A DNA stretch of 64,000 nucleotides from Micromonospora inyonensis (GCF_900091415.1 NZ_FMHU01000001.1:1984001-2048000); one strand, 5' to 3'. Shown: positions 1 to 7,651, counted from the first letter of the stretch. Notes: generated by a model not told the origin, from the sequence alone. Numbers and translations are program-made.

Positions 1-1
1 C

Positions 2-295
2 TTGATGTCGCACGCCGCTGTGGTGGAGGCGTTCGCGTTCGGAGTCCCCGACGAGGTTCGCACCGAGGAGGTGGCCGCGTTGGTCGTGGTTCGTCATCCG
101 GTGTCGCCTGCGGAGATCCTGGGCACGGCGGCCGACCGGATCGTTGCCCGTAAGCTGCCCAGGTTCATGGTGATTACCGAGTCAGCGTTGCCTCGGCTCG
201 GTAACGGCAAGCTTGACCGTGTCGCGATCGTCGAGGGCTTCAACCTGGACACGGCGTGGGACCGCTTGTCATCCGTCAGTTGCAGCAGTTCCTGA
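2..295 (+). CDS. C-terminal end of an AMP-forming acyl-CoA ligase (5' end outside the window)
   Basis: The 97 visible residues match the C-terminal lid domain of the ANL (acyl-CoA synthetase) superfamily: an opening LMSHAAVVEAFAFGVPDE block, then a stretch like EEVAALVVV, and near the end the A10-type motif LGNGKLDR with the lysine that contacts the adenylate. The reading frame is open to the window edge and the first residues are internal to the family, so the real start and the whole adenylating domain lie upstream. The substrate cannot be told from this part. The protein ends with a short unconserved tail, SSVSCSSS. Family membership is fairly sure; specificity is unknown. Confidence 0.7.
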   Translation: MMSHAAVVEAFAFGVPDEVRTEEVAALVVVRHPVSPAEILGTAADRIVARKLPRFMVITESALPRLGNGKLDRVAIVEGFNLDTAWDRLSSVSCSSS

Positions 296-1019
296 CGCTC
301 GGATGCCGTAAACAGAGGAGCCGGACGGCACACGCGTGTGCCGTCCTGGCCGGCTCGTCGGCGACCGGATGCCAATTGGTCCGATGACATGATCACCCGA
401 CGGCCGTCCGCCGCGTTCGGCGACAAGTCGGACGAGCCTGCGGAACTGGGCGGGCTGCAGTCAGCTGGGTGCGCAGGGTGGCGCCTCGGGCCACGGTGTG
501 TCGGTAGCGTTGATGTCCGATCACCGAGCTGGCGGAGGTTCTTGTGGCGTGGCTGATGCTGGCGGCTGATGAGGCGGCGGTGTGTGAGGCCGTGGGGGTC
601 AGGTCTTTCGTGCAGGCCCGTTCACTGGTGGCGAGCGGCGCACCGGTCGAGGTGAGCGGGGACCTGCGGTCCGGACGCGGGGCGGGCCGTCGTGCGGGGC
701 GAGAGACCCGGTTGGGTGACGGCGTCGGTCGTCGCCGCGGGCGGTGCCAGCGGATACGTGGCCTCCACTACCAGCGTCCCCGATGGCACTGCACAGTTCT
801 GTGAGTGCCCCCGGCACGGCACAAACCTGCGCGCCATCCCGCTGCCCGACGGCATCGGACGCCGCGATGTGACCCCCGTTTACCCCCCGAAAACCCCATC
901 CAAGCGTTGACCATATGCGACCGGTATCGATCAGCGGGCGACGGCGTTTATGCAGCTCAGCGCCAAGGGCTGACCATCAATGACAAGCCCGGCGTCACAG
1001 CGGTCGACAAGCGTAGGCC
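296..1019. other. Gene-poor stretch with no recognisable gene
   Basis: About 720 bases between the ligase fragment and a tRNA-like sequence. Short open frames exist on both strands but none has a family resemblance, a good ribosome binding site and consistent third-position G+C together. Around 490-640 a frame reading ITELAEVL...DEAAVCEAVGV looks like former coding sequence but has no start and drifts into low-complexity sequence. I read the stretch as decayed DNA at the edge of a former mobile element; this is inference. Confidence 0.4.
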
Positions 1020-1044
1020 GACGGTTCGATTCCGTCAGGCGGCT
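1020..1044 (+). other. tRNA-like T arm and 3' acceptor remnant, candidate attachment site
   Basis: GACGG-TTCGATT-CCGTC (1020-1036) is a perfect five-pair T stem with a standard seven-base T loop, followed by AGGCGGC (1037-1043) where an acceptor 3' strand would be. No matching 5' acceptor strand (GCCGCCT) or D arm is found 65-95 bases upstream, so this is not a whole tRNA. A 3' tRNA piece is what is left at one end of an element integrated into a tRNA gene, and an integrase fragment starts 18 bases away. Confidence 0.35.
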
Positions 1045-1051
1045 CGGTGAA

Positions 1052-1078
1052 GAAGCCCAGGTCAACGACCCGGGCTTC
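1052..1078. terminator. Hairpin, possible terminator
   Basis: GAAGCCC (1052-1058) pairs with GGGCTTC (1072-1078), and GGTC with GACC inside it, broken by one A/C mismatch. There is no T run, which is usual for actinobacterial terminators. It lies just past the tRNA-like remnant and overlaps the end of the integrase fragment. Confidence 0.45.
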
Positions 1079-1238
1079 GCCGTTTCTCAAGGTCGATCAC
1101 GCGGGCCAGCTCGTCGACGAGGAACCGCGGAATCGGCACCGACCGGCGCTGGTGGTTCGTCGGCGTTCCCTCCACCAGCTCGCCGCCAGCCTCCGCGAAG
1201 GCCACCGCGACGGTCACCCGCCACCGCAGCAGATCAAC
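1062..1238 (-). pseudogene. Tyrosine recombinase (integrase) fragment
   Basis: Fifty-eight codons resemble the middle of an actinobacterial phage/ICE integrase: VDLLRWRVTVAV, then GELVEGTPTNHQRRSVPIP, then RFLVDELARV. In intact relatives this lies just after the first catalytic arginine (RWGE...) and before the HxLR, His and Tyr motifs. Here the frame stops after DLEKRRSPGR and all three later catalytic motifs are gone; upstream the frame runs into sequence antisense to the neighbouring reductase. It is therefore a dead fragment. Its position beside the tRNA-like remnant supports an old integration site. Confidence 0.6.
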
Positions 1239-1350
1239 GGGGCCCGTAGCCGTGCCGGCCCGGCCCCGGCCTGCCGGCGACCTCCGGCCGGGCGTGAGCC
1301 TGACGGGCTCACCGGCCTGCGGCATGTGCAGCCATCGCGCTGAGGGGTGG

Positions 1351-1995
1351 TCAGCGTCTCCAGAAGAGGAGGTGAGTGACTCCGCTGGGGCTCGGCACCG
1401 ACTCGAGGTGGAAGCGGTCGAGAAGATCCGTGTGGCTGTCCCACAGCCGTTCCCCTCGGCCGAGGTCGACGGGTGCGACGGCGATGTGCATCGTGTCGAC
1501 CAGGTCGGCCTCGATGAACTCGCGGATGGTGGCGACCCCGCCACCGAGGCGCACGTCCCGGCCTGCGGCGGCCTGCTTCGCGCGTGCCAGCGCCTCGGCC
1601 GGACTGGCATTGAGGAAATGGAATGTGGTGTCAGCCAGGGTGAACGACGGGCGTTCGTAGTGGGTGAGGACGAAGACCGGCGTGTGGAACGGTGGATTGT
1701 CCCCCCACCATCCCTGCCACTCGTGGTTCTCCCAGGGGCCGCGCTGGGGGCCGAACTTGTTTCGACCCATGATCTCCGCGCCGATGTTGTGGTCGTAGTC
1801 GCGGGTCATGTAGTCGTCCAGCCCACGCGTGCCGCCGGGTTCGGTGCGGTACACGAAGCTGGCGGTAGCGGCACGCCAGGAGAACAGTGGGGTGGGGTCG
1901 GCGTGGCCGAAGGGCCGCTCCAGGCTTTGCCCCTCACCGGTACCGAACCCGTCACGCGACACGTTGAAGCACTGCACCCTCAACAACTGGGGCAC
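1351..1995 (-). CDS. Dihydrofolate reductase family protein (RibD C-terminal-like)
   Basis: A 214-residue protein of the RibD_C/DHFR-like family, NADPH-dependent oxidoreductases of unknown small-molecule substrate. Visible family marks are the N-terminal FNVSRDGF strand, the MGRNKFG turn, the strand VFVLTHYER, and the glycine-rich nucleotide segment RLGGGVATIREFIEADLVD, with LDRFHLESV near the end. The GTG at 1995 is chosen because AAGGAGGA lies just upstream; an ATG at 2034 would add 13 unconserved residues and put the Shine-Dalgarno inside the gene. It is divergent from an HxlR regulator, which probably controls it. Confidence 0.85.
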   Translation of the reverse strand: MPQLLRVQCFNVSRDGFGTGEGQSLERPFGHADPTPLFSWRAATASFVYRTEPGGTRGLDDYMTRDYDHNIGAEIMGRNKFGPQRGPWENHEWQGWWGDNPPFHTPVFVLTHYERPSFTLADTTFHFLNASPAEALARAKQAAAGRDVRLGGGVATIREFIEADLVDTMHIAVAPVDLGRGERLWDSHTDLLDRFHLESVPSPSGVTHLLFWRR

Positions 1996-2036
1996 GAATC
2001 CTCCTTGTAGCTGGTGAGCACCTTCCGGTGGCAAAT

Positions 2037-2050
2037 TGCAACCGGTTGTA
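2037..2050. promoter_or_regulatory. Imperfect palindrome, candidate HxlR operator
   Basis: TGCAACC/GGTTGTA is an inverted repeat with one mismatch per arm, in the 73 bases between the divergent reductase and regulator starts. HxlR-family regulators usually bind such dyads in the shared promoter. Binding by this regulator is inferred. Confidence 0.45.
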
Positions 2051-2068
2051 CCGTACTACCATGTTGGG

Positions 2069-2632
2069 ATGCCGCAACCAGTGGGGGCCGGTCGCCTGCC
2101 CGTGCCACAAGGGAGATCGGGGTGCCCGATCAATCTGACGGTCGAGCTGCTGGGCGACCGATGGAGCTTGGTCGTGCTACGGGACGTCATGTTCGGCGGT
2201 CACAGGCATTTCCGTGAACTACTCACGAACTCGATCGAGGGCATCGCCTCGAACATCCTCGCCAGCCGCCTGTCGAAGCTCGTGGATTCGGGCCTGCTCA
2301 GCCGCCACGGTGACTCGAGCCACAGACAGAAGATCGACTATCGCCTGACCGAGGCAGCGATCGAACTCGTTCCGGTCATGGCGCACCTCGGTGCCTGGGG
2401 ATCTCGATGGCTCCCCACATCATCCGAGCTGTCGATCCGTGCCCAACTTCTTGTCGACGGCGGTCCTGAGATGTGGCAGAGCTTCATGGACGAACTCCGC
2501 TCCATGCACCTCGAAGGCCATCCGCAACCCGCCGACGGCGTCCTCGCCGAACTCACCCTGGCCTACGAGCGCACTGCGGCTGCCGCTGTACTGCCTCAGC
2601 CCTCATCCGGTCCTCAGGAGGGCGAGCGCTGA
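2069..2632 (+). CDS. HxlR-family transcriptional regulator
   Basis: A 187-residue winged-helix protein. The family opening GCPINLTVELLGDRWSLVVL begins near residue 18, followed by the FRELLTNSIEGIASNILASR recognition-helix region and the wing (LVDSGLLSRHG...RQKIDYRLTE). The ATG at 2069 fits the usual short N-terminus; an in-frame TTG-type start at 2036 would overlap the palindrome. The C-terminal 70 residues form an extension typical of actinobacterial members. HxlR proteins often sense redox or aldehyde stress and regulate a divergent oxidoreductase, here the DHFR-family gene. The effector is unknown. Confidence 0.88.
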   Translation: MPQPVGAGRLPVPQGRSGCPINLTVELLGDRWSLVVLRDVMFGGHRHFRELLTNSIEGIASNILASRLSKLVDSGLLSRHGDSSHRQKIDYRLTEAAIELVPVMAHLGAWGSRWLPTSSELSIRAQLLVDGGPEMWQSFMDELRSMHLEGHPQPADGVLAELTLAYERTAAAAVLPQPSSGPQEGER

Positions 2633-2707
2633 CCATCCGCGACGGAAGGTGCCGAGAGGCGTGCCGCTGCTGGGGTGTGCGGCTGAGAGGTGACCGGGGT
2701 GGTGCGG

Positions 2708-3649
2708 TTACGAGCCGGTCAGCTGGTCGCGGCGACGGATGAGGTACGCCGTCTCGGCGGTGTTGCCGGCCAGGTCGATGGCCCGGTCGTACGCCGCCCG
2801 TGACTGCTCGCTGCGGCCCAGCCGGCGCAGCAGGTCGGCGCGGGTGGCGTGGAAGGCGTGGTAGCCCTCCAGGGGCAGACCGTCCACCTCCGCCAGGGCG
2901 ACCTCCGGGCCGTCGAGTTCGGCGACCGCGATCGCCCGGTTGAGCCGCACGATCGGCGAGGGGTCGAGGCGGAGCAACTGGTTGTAGAGCGTGACGACCT
3001 GCGACCAGTCGGTGTCACGGACGTCCCGGGCGGCGGTGTGGACGGCGTTGATCGCGGCGAGGATCTGGTAACGCCCTGGCGCCTGGCCGGAGGCGAGGCG
3101 CTCGCGGACCAGGGCGTGGCCCTCGGCGATCAGCTGGCGGTCCCAGGCACCACGGTCCTGTTCGCCGAGGGTGACCAGTTCCCCGCTCGCCGACACCCGC
3201 GCGGCCCGGCGGGCCTCCGTCAGGAGCATCAGCGCCAGGAGTCCGGCGACCTCGCCGTCCGCCGGCAGCAGGGCACGGACCAGTCGGGTCAGCCGGATCG
3301 CCTCGGCGGTCAGGTCACCGCGGACCGCCTCCTTTCCGGGGGCCGAGGCCAGGTAGCCCTCGTTGAAGATCAGGTAGAGAACGGCGAGCACCCCGGTGAC
3401 CCGGGCCGGGATGTCCGCCCGTAGCGGCACGCCGTAAGGGATCCTTGCCGCCTTGATCTTCGCCTTCGCGCGGGTGATCCGTTGGCCCATGGTGCTCTCC
3501 TGGACCAGGAACGCGTGGGCGATCTCGGGCACGGTGAGCCCGCCGACCATCCGCAGGGTCAGCGCGACCCGTATCTCCATGGCGAGAGCGGGGTGACAGC
3601 AGGTGAAGATGAGGCGGAGCCGATCGTCGTCGATGGCGCCGAGTGGCTC
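2708..3649 (-). pseudogene. 5'-truncated ECF42-type RNA polymerase sigma factor
   Basis: The remaining part holds the end of the region-2/4 linker (DDDRLRLIFTCCHPALA), sigma region 4 (VALTLRMVGGLTVPEIAHAF...ITRAKAKI), the DUF6596 block (IPARVTGVLAVLYLIFNEGY) and the C-terminal TPR-like extension of ECF42 sigma factors. Full members have about 410 residues; region 2, which binds the -10 element and core polymerase, is missing. The homologous frame continues upstream of the ATG at 3580 to about 3649 and stops abruptly where a MazG-like fragment begins on the other strand. A 290-residue product could start at 3580 but would not be a working sigma factor. Confidence 0.75.
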
Positions 3650-3651
3650 AG

Positions 3652-3762
3652 GAGGCCGACGTGCTGTGCCAGGTGCTGGTCATGGCCCGGCACCACGGCG
3701 TCGACCTGCACGCCGAGGTCGAACGGAAGTGGCTGAGGTGGAAGCCGGCCCCGAGCCGGTAG
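3652..3762 (+). pseudogene. C-terminal fragment of a MazG-like nucleotide pyrophosphohydrolase
   Basis: A frame ending with TAG at 3760 reads EADVLCQVLVMA, RHHGVDLHAEVERKWL and RW. This resembles the last helix pair of the small actinobacterial MazG-like NTP pyrophosphohydrolases, including the conserved EAD metal-binding dyad. Upstream the frame turns at once into the antisense of the sigma-factor gene, so no start and no first half exist. Two genes broken at one point mean a recombination or deletion junction near 3650. Confidence 0.5.
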
Positions 3763-3770
3763 ACCGGCTC

Positions 3771-3848
3771 CGGGCCGTGTCGGGCCGTGTCGGGCCGTGT
3801 CGGGCCGTGTCGGGCCGTGTCGGGCCGTGTCGGGCCGGGTCGGGCCGG
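3771..3848. repeat. Ten-base tandem repeat, about eight units
   Basis: CGGGCCGTGT is repeated six times without error (3771-3830), once with one change (3831-3840) and then in part (3841-3848). The period of ten keeps no reading frame. It lies between the MazG remnant and the acetyltransferase start. No spacers are present, so it is not a CRISPR. Confidence 0.95.
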
Positions 3849-3912
3849 AGGCCGTCGGGGACCGGGGCGGAAATCCGGTGCCGTACGCCAGGCCCGGCCG
3901 GGACAATGCCTC

Positions 3913-4556
3913 GTGCTCATCGATCACTGGCCCCTGGTGGGACTACGGGTACGGACCGCCCGGCTGGAACTTCGACTGCCCAACGAGGACGAACTGGCCG
4001 AGCTGGCAGCGGTCGCCGCTCGGGGCGTGCACGAGCCGGGTGTACGGCGCTTCCTGGTGTCGTGGACGGAGGGGGCGCCGGCTGAGCGGGCCCGAGCCCT
4101 GGTCCAGACCCACTGGCGTAACCGAGGCGACTGGACCCCGCAATCATGGTCGCTCGACCTGGTCGTCTTCGTCGAAGGGCGACCGGTGGGCGTCCAGGAC
4201 GTCTGGGCGCGGGAGTTCCCGGTACGCCGTGAGGTGGCGACGGCTCGTGGCTCGGCCTGGCGTACCACGGTCGGGGAATCGGCACCGAGATGCGTGCCGC
4301 CGCGCTGCACCTGGCCGTCGCCGGTCTCGGGGCCACCCACGCGACCAGCGCCTCCTTCGTCGACAACGCCGCGCCGCTCGCCGTCTCCCGCAAGCTGGGC
4401 TACCAGCCGGACGGGATCACCCGGGACGTCCGGGACGGCGAGGTCCTCGTCTCCCAGCGGCTCCGCCTGACCCGGGAGATATGGGACCGGACGGACCGAC
4501 CGGCGGTCACCATCAGCGGCCTGGAGCCCTGCCTGGACCTGTTCGGCATCGGCTGA
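3913..4556 (+). pseudogene. Frameshifted GNAT-family N-acetyltransferase
   Basis: From GTG 3913 one frame gives the N-terminal half (VRTARLELRLPNEDELAEL...DLVVFVEGRPVGVQDV). A second frame gives the acetyl-CoA binding part (GLAYHGRGIGTEMRAAALHL) and the C-terminal part (SFVDNAAPLAVSRKLGYQ), ending at 4556. The frames would join if ACGGCTCG near 4240 had one more G, giving ATGSWLGL, which is what relatives have. Together the parts make a normal RimJ/RimL-type acetyltransferase of about 214 residues. It is either a recent pseudogene or a sequence error in a G run; the target is unknown. Confidence 0.75.
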
Positions 4557-4594
4557 GACGACCACCCATGCCCCGGCGCTGGCGAAGCGACCGC

Positions 4595-5420
4595 TCAGGT
4601 GGCGCGGGCGACCACCACGAATTCGCCGTCCCCCGCCCCGACGGGCTCATTCCGGCACCCGCCACGAACCCGCTCGACGACGAACCCGCGTGCCCGCAGG
4701 GAGGCGCGGAGCCGGGCCTCGGTCCGGAACCGCAGGGTGGCCGAGCTGAGCAGTTCCGGGCGGGTGTCCGCGGGCGGTGCATCGGCTGGTGGCGGGAAGA
4801 GGTAGTGGTGGGTGAGGGTGACCAGGTCATCGCGGATCGCGGTGACCTCGGTCCATGCCTCGACCGTGCGGCCGTCCGGCAGGCGTGGATGACGTCGTGA
4901 GTCGACCGGGTTCCACCGTTCCCAGCGCCGGTCGGCCGGGTCGCGCGAGTCGAAGACCAGCCGCCCGCTCGGTACGAGCGCCCGGTGGAGGTCGGTGAGG
5001 ACGGCGTCCCACTCCTCGTCGGTGACGAAGAACTGGGCGACGTGGCTGGTCATCAACGCTATGTCGAAGGACCGGTCGGGCAGGACGGTGGCGGTGCCCT
5101 CGATCCAGGTCACCCGGTCCGCACCCGTTTGGCGCGGGCGGCGTCCAGCGAGGTGCGGGCCGGATCGACGCCGGTGACCTGGTGCCCGGCGGCGGCCAGG
5201 GCCAGGGTGAGCCGCCCGGTGCCGCAGCCCAGGTCGAGGACACGAACCTGCGGCCGCACACCGCCGGGGATACGGGCCTGGGGCGGCACGTCGCCGAGGA
5301 CACGGGCCTGCGCTGTCTCGTCGACCACGGTGAGGAAGAAGTCGTCGTCCGGCCCCCATGGGCACTCGGCGTCGTGACCGGGACGAGCCTGGGATCCTCG
5401 AACTCCCCGTGTCGCATCAC
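4595..5420 (-). pseudogene. Frameshifted class I SAM-dependent methyltransferase
   Basis: Three frames together give one normal methyltransferase: MRHGEFEDPRLVPV from 5417/5420, then DAECPWGPDDDFFL and motif I VLDLGCGTGRLTLALAAAG with motif II VDPA, then VTWIEGTA...FDIALMTSHVAQFF and LHRALVPSGRLVFDSRD to the stop at 4595. The first break (near 5375) lacks one base after GTC; the second (near 5118) lacks one G in ACGGGTG, where relatives would read AKRGADRV. The C-terminal half alone lacks the SAM-binding loop and should be inactive. The GGGGG upstream of GTG 5420 may be the ribosome binding site. Substrate unknown. Confidence 0.75.
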
Positions 5421-5490
5421 GACCCCCGATCAGGTCAGGAGATCGTGGTGGGAAGTGGCCCAGGCGGGCTGGAAGCCACCACGATCGCGA

Positions 5491-5709
5491 TTACTTCTCG
5501 GCGACGAAGACGCCCCGCCCCGGCCGCCCGATCAGAATTCCCCGCCCGCGCAGGGTGGCCACAGCGCGGTGGATCGTCGAGTGCGACAGGTCGTAGTGGG
5601 CTGAGAGCTCCCGGGTGGACGGCAGTTGCGAGCCGGACTGGAACTCGCCGTTCTCGATCCGACGAAGGATGTCGGCGAGCAGCTCGTCCATGGTGGGTGG
5701 AATCGGCAC
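5491..5709 (-). CDS. Short GntR-type winged-helix regulator (module copy 1)
   Basis: A 72-residue protein that is only a GntR DNA-binding domain: MDELLADILRRIENGEF, QSGSQLPSTRELSAHYDLSH, STIHRAVATLRGRGILIG and RPGRGVFVAEK. There is no effector domain, so it may respond to dimer partners or concentration only. GTG 5709 is preceded by AAGGGG at a good distance. It is a paralogue of the 73-residue protein at 28396 and, like that one, is divergent from a DivIVA-like gene. Short GntR proteins of this kind (KorSA-like) are known from actinomycete integrative elements. It probably represses its own divergent promoter region. Confidence 0.85.
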   Translation of the reverse strand: MPIPPTMDELLADILRRIENGEFQSGSQLPSTRELSAHYDLSHSTIHRAVATLRGRGILIGRPGRGVFVAEK

Positions 5710-5724
5710 GTCGAGGCCCCTTGA

Positions 5725-5897
5725 GGTCGGTTGGCACCACCAGTATCGATCACCGTTTCGTGACGGAGCAACCACAAGGAGCAAGGGGGTGAGGAGGGCG
5801 ACAAAAGAAGAGGGAAGCCAGGAGGGAAGCGTTGACGGAGATTGTAGCTCTGAGTAGAGTTGTCGTCGCGATGCGACACCGGCGGTCGGTTGGCACC
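5725..5897. promoter_or_regulatory. Divergent promoter region with a 14-bp direct repeat
   Basis: GGTCGGTTGGCACC occurs at 5725-5738, next to the GntR start, and again at 5884-5897, 159 bases away. The space between is unusually purine-rich (AAAAGAAGAGGGAAG). Two identical sites in the shared upstream region suit a regulator that binds both and loops or bridges. The rest of the 330-base gap (5710-6041) shows no gene. Operator function is inferred. Confidence 0.45.
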
Positions 5898-6041
5898 TCT
5901 TGTACGGACTGTCATCAGCGAACTCCACGTAGCTGCCCTGTTCGGGGTGGTCGTCACTTCCCCCGGCCGACCGCCCGCTCCCCCGGGATCGGGGCGGCCC
6001 TGTCGTCGCGCGCGGCTCGACGCCGTGCACGGCAGGGCGGG

Positions 6042-6413
6042 GTGTCCCGTCCGGACCCGAACCAGCAGGGGCACCCCCAAAAACCGCTCACCCCGGACCG
6101 CATCCGGGACCATCGCTTCACCACCCGCCGCCGGGGACTCGACCCCGACGAGATCGCCGCCTTCCTCGCCCGGGTCGCCGACGAACTCGCCGTCGCCCGG
6201 ACCGCCCTGACCGACGCCCGAGCGCTCACCCAGGTCACCGGGTGCGTGGACGCCGGTGAGGTGACCGTCTCCCAGGAGGACGCCCAGGGCGTACGGCACC
6301 GGGTGTTCTGCGACCGGCTGCTGCCCGGCGGCGGCCGGTGCGCGCTGCCCACCGAGCACAGCGTGCCCTGCACCGCCCGGCGGCGGCGGCCGAATCCGGA
6401 CCGGTTCCGCTGA
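6042..6413 (+). CDS. DivIVA-like/Cys-rich fusion protein (module copy 1)
   Basis: A 123-residue protein whose first half carries a DivIVA-type segment (FTTRRRGLDPDEIAAFL, ARVADELAVARTAL). The second half is the Cys-rich domain EVTVSQEDAQGVRHRVFCDR followed by GGGRCALPTEHSVPC. In the second module at 27.4-28.0 kb these two parts are separate overlapping genes; here they are joined at ARALTQVTGCVDAGEV, as if about 60 codons had been lost in frame. C-x9-C-x5-H-x3-C spacing is the same in both copies and could bind zinc. GTG 6042 is the likely start but its GGGCGG is very close; upstream starts are possible. Function unknown. Confidence 0.7.
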   Translation: MSRPDPNQQGHPQKPLTPDRIRDHRFTTRRRGLDPDEIAAFLARVADELAVARTALTDARALTQVTGCVDAGEVTVSQEDAQGVRHRVFCDRLLPGGGRCALPTEHSVPCTARRRRPNPDRFR

Positions 6414-6478
6414 AGCGCCCGCGTCGCCCGGTCCGGATTCGGCCGGGCGTCGCCCGCATCGCCCGGTCCGGCCGGTGG

Positions 6479-7651
6479 TCAGAGCGCCGCTGCGTACATC
6501 TGCTCGAAGCTGTTCCGGTACTGCTGGTAGACCGAGCGGATGTTGGTCCGCACCATCGCCTCGTCGTTGCGACGCAACGAGGTCTGGTTGAAGTTGGGGC
6601 TGCCGGTCAGCACCCAGCGGGCGTCGGTGTCCCCATCGACGTTCCCCTCGACCAGCAGGTACTTCGAGTGGATCCGGCCGGGCAGGACGTTGGCCGAGTC
6701 CAGTTCGCGCAGGGCGATGTTGGGGTGCGCGGAGAGCACGGTGCGCACCTCGTCGGCCATGAGACCGTGCACGATGCGGACCTGGCAGCCCTGTCCGGCC
6801 AACTCCACCAGCCGCTGCGCGATCGGCAGGCGGTAGGTGTCCCACTCCGACATGCCGATCCGGATGGTGGCCGCCGTCGTGCAGCCCACCTTGGCCAGGT
6901 GGTCGATTACCGGGTCGCCCTCGACGCGAGGGAAGAAGTAGGCGGTCACCGAGCCACCCGGCATCCCGGTGGTCACCGTGTCGTCGTGGTGGTCGGCGTG
7001 CTGCTCGGCGGCCAGTTCCCCGAAGTAGCGGTCGTACGCCGCGTAGAGGCGGCGATTCTCGACGAAGGTGACCGCGTTGTTCCAGTACGTGCGCGAGTTC
7101 AGGTCGGTGAAGTTGGCCGACGACTGGAGCACCACGTCGGACCGGCCGCCGGTCTCGGAGAAGAGGTAGAACTTGTTGTGGTTCCCCTTGGTGCCGAGGC
7201 AGGAGGCGGTGTTCCCCTCCGGCGAGAGCCGGGAGCAGACGTGCAGGAACGAGGGCGCCGAGCGGTCGGTGCCGAACTCGGCGCGCAGTGCCTCGACCGC
7301 CGGGTTGGGAACCTGCCAGCCGTCCAGCACGAGTTGGACGTGAACACCGCGCTGGTGGGCGGCGACCAGTTCGGTGGCGAAGTCGAGCCCCGCCTCGCCG
7401 GAGACGACGAAGTGGGCGATGCGGATCCGGGAGCCGGCGGGTGCCTGCTTCACCAGGTTGCACACCTGGCGTACGACGGCGGTCGGATCCCCGGCAGCCG
7501 GGTTGTTGAAGACCGCGCCGGTTCGCACCGGTACGACGGCGGCGTCCCGGCACGGGCTGGTGCCGTCGGCGGCGGTGGCGGTGGCCGCTGGCATCGTCAC
7601 CGCGGCCACCGCCGCGAGGAGTGTGGGCGCCAGCACTGAGGTGGCACGCAT
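6479..7651 (-). CDS. Secreted phospholipase D-like protein
   Basis: A 390-residue protein with a Sec signal peptide (MRATSVLAPTLLAAVAAV, cut near ATATAADG) and two half-sites of the phospholipase D superfamily: HNKFYLF at residue 158 and HSKYLLV at 328, each followed by the usual SSANFTD and GSPNFNQ segments. Both HxK pairs are kept, so it should form an active phosphodiesterase fold outside the cell, acting on phospholipid or nucleic acid. ATG 7651 has GGAAGGA upstream at the right spacing; earlier in-frame starts lie before the signal peptide and are unlikely. Several cysteines suggest disulphides. It stands alone. Confidence 0.9.
   Translation of the reverse strand: MRATSVLAPTLLAAVAAVTMPAATATAADGTSPCRDAAVVPVRTGAVFNNPAAGDPTAVVRQVCNLVKQAPAGSRIRIAHFVVSGEAGLDFATELVAAHQRGVHVQLVLDGWQVPNPAVEALRAEFGTDRSAPSFLHVCSRLSPEGNTASCLGTKGNHNKFYLFSETGGRSDVVLQSSANFTDLNSRTYWNNAVTFVENRRLYAAYDRYFGELAAEQHADHHDDTVTTGMPGGSVTAYFFPRVEGDPVIDHLAKVGCTTAATIRIGMSEWDTYRLPIAQRLVELAGQGCQVRIVHGLMADEVRTVLSAHPNIALRELDSANVLPGRIHSKYLLVEGNVDGDTDARWVLTGSPNFNQTSLRRNDEAMVRTNIRSVYQQYRNSFEQMYAAAL

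Noticed and set aside
938..1044. Complete tRNA gene
   Set aside because: Only the T arm and a possible 3' acceptor strand fit; no matching 5' acceptor strand or D arm can be found.
3771..3848. CRISPR array
   Set aside because: The ten-base units follow each other directly; there are no spacers and no cas genes.
6338..7639. 433-codon frame on the plus strand
   Set aside because: It lies fully antisense to the secreted phospholipase D-like gene, which has clear motifs and a signal peptide.
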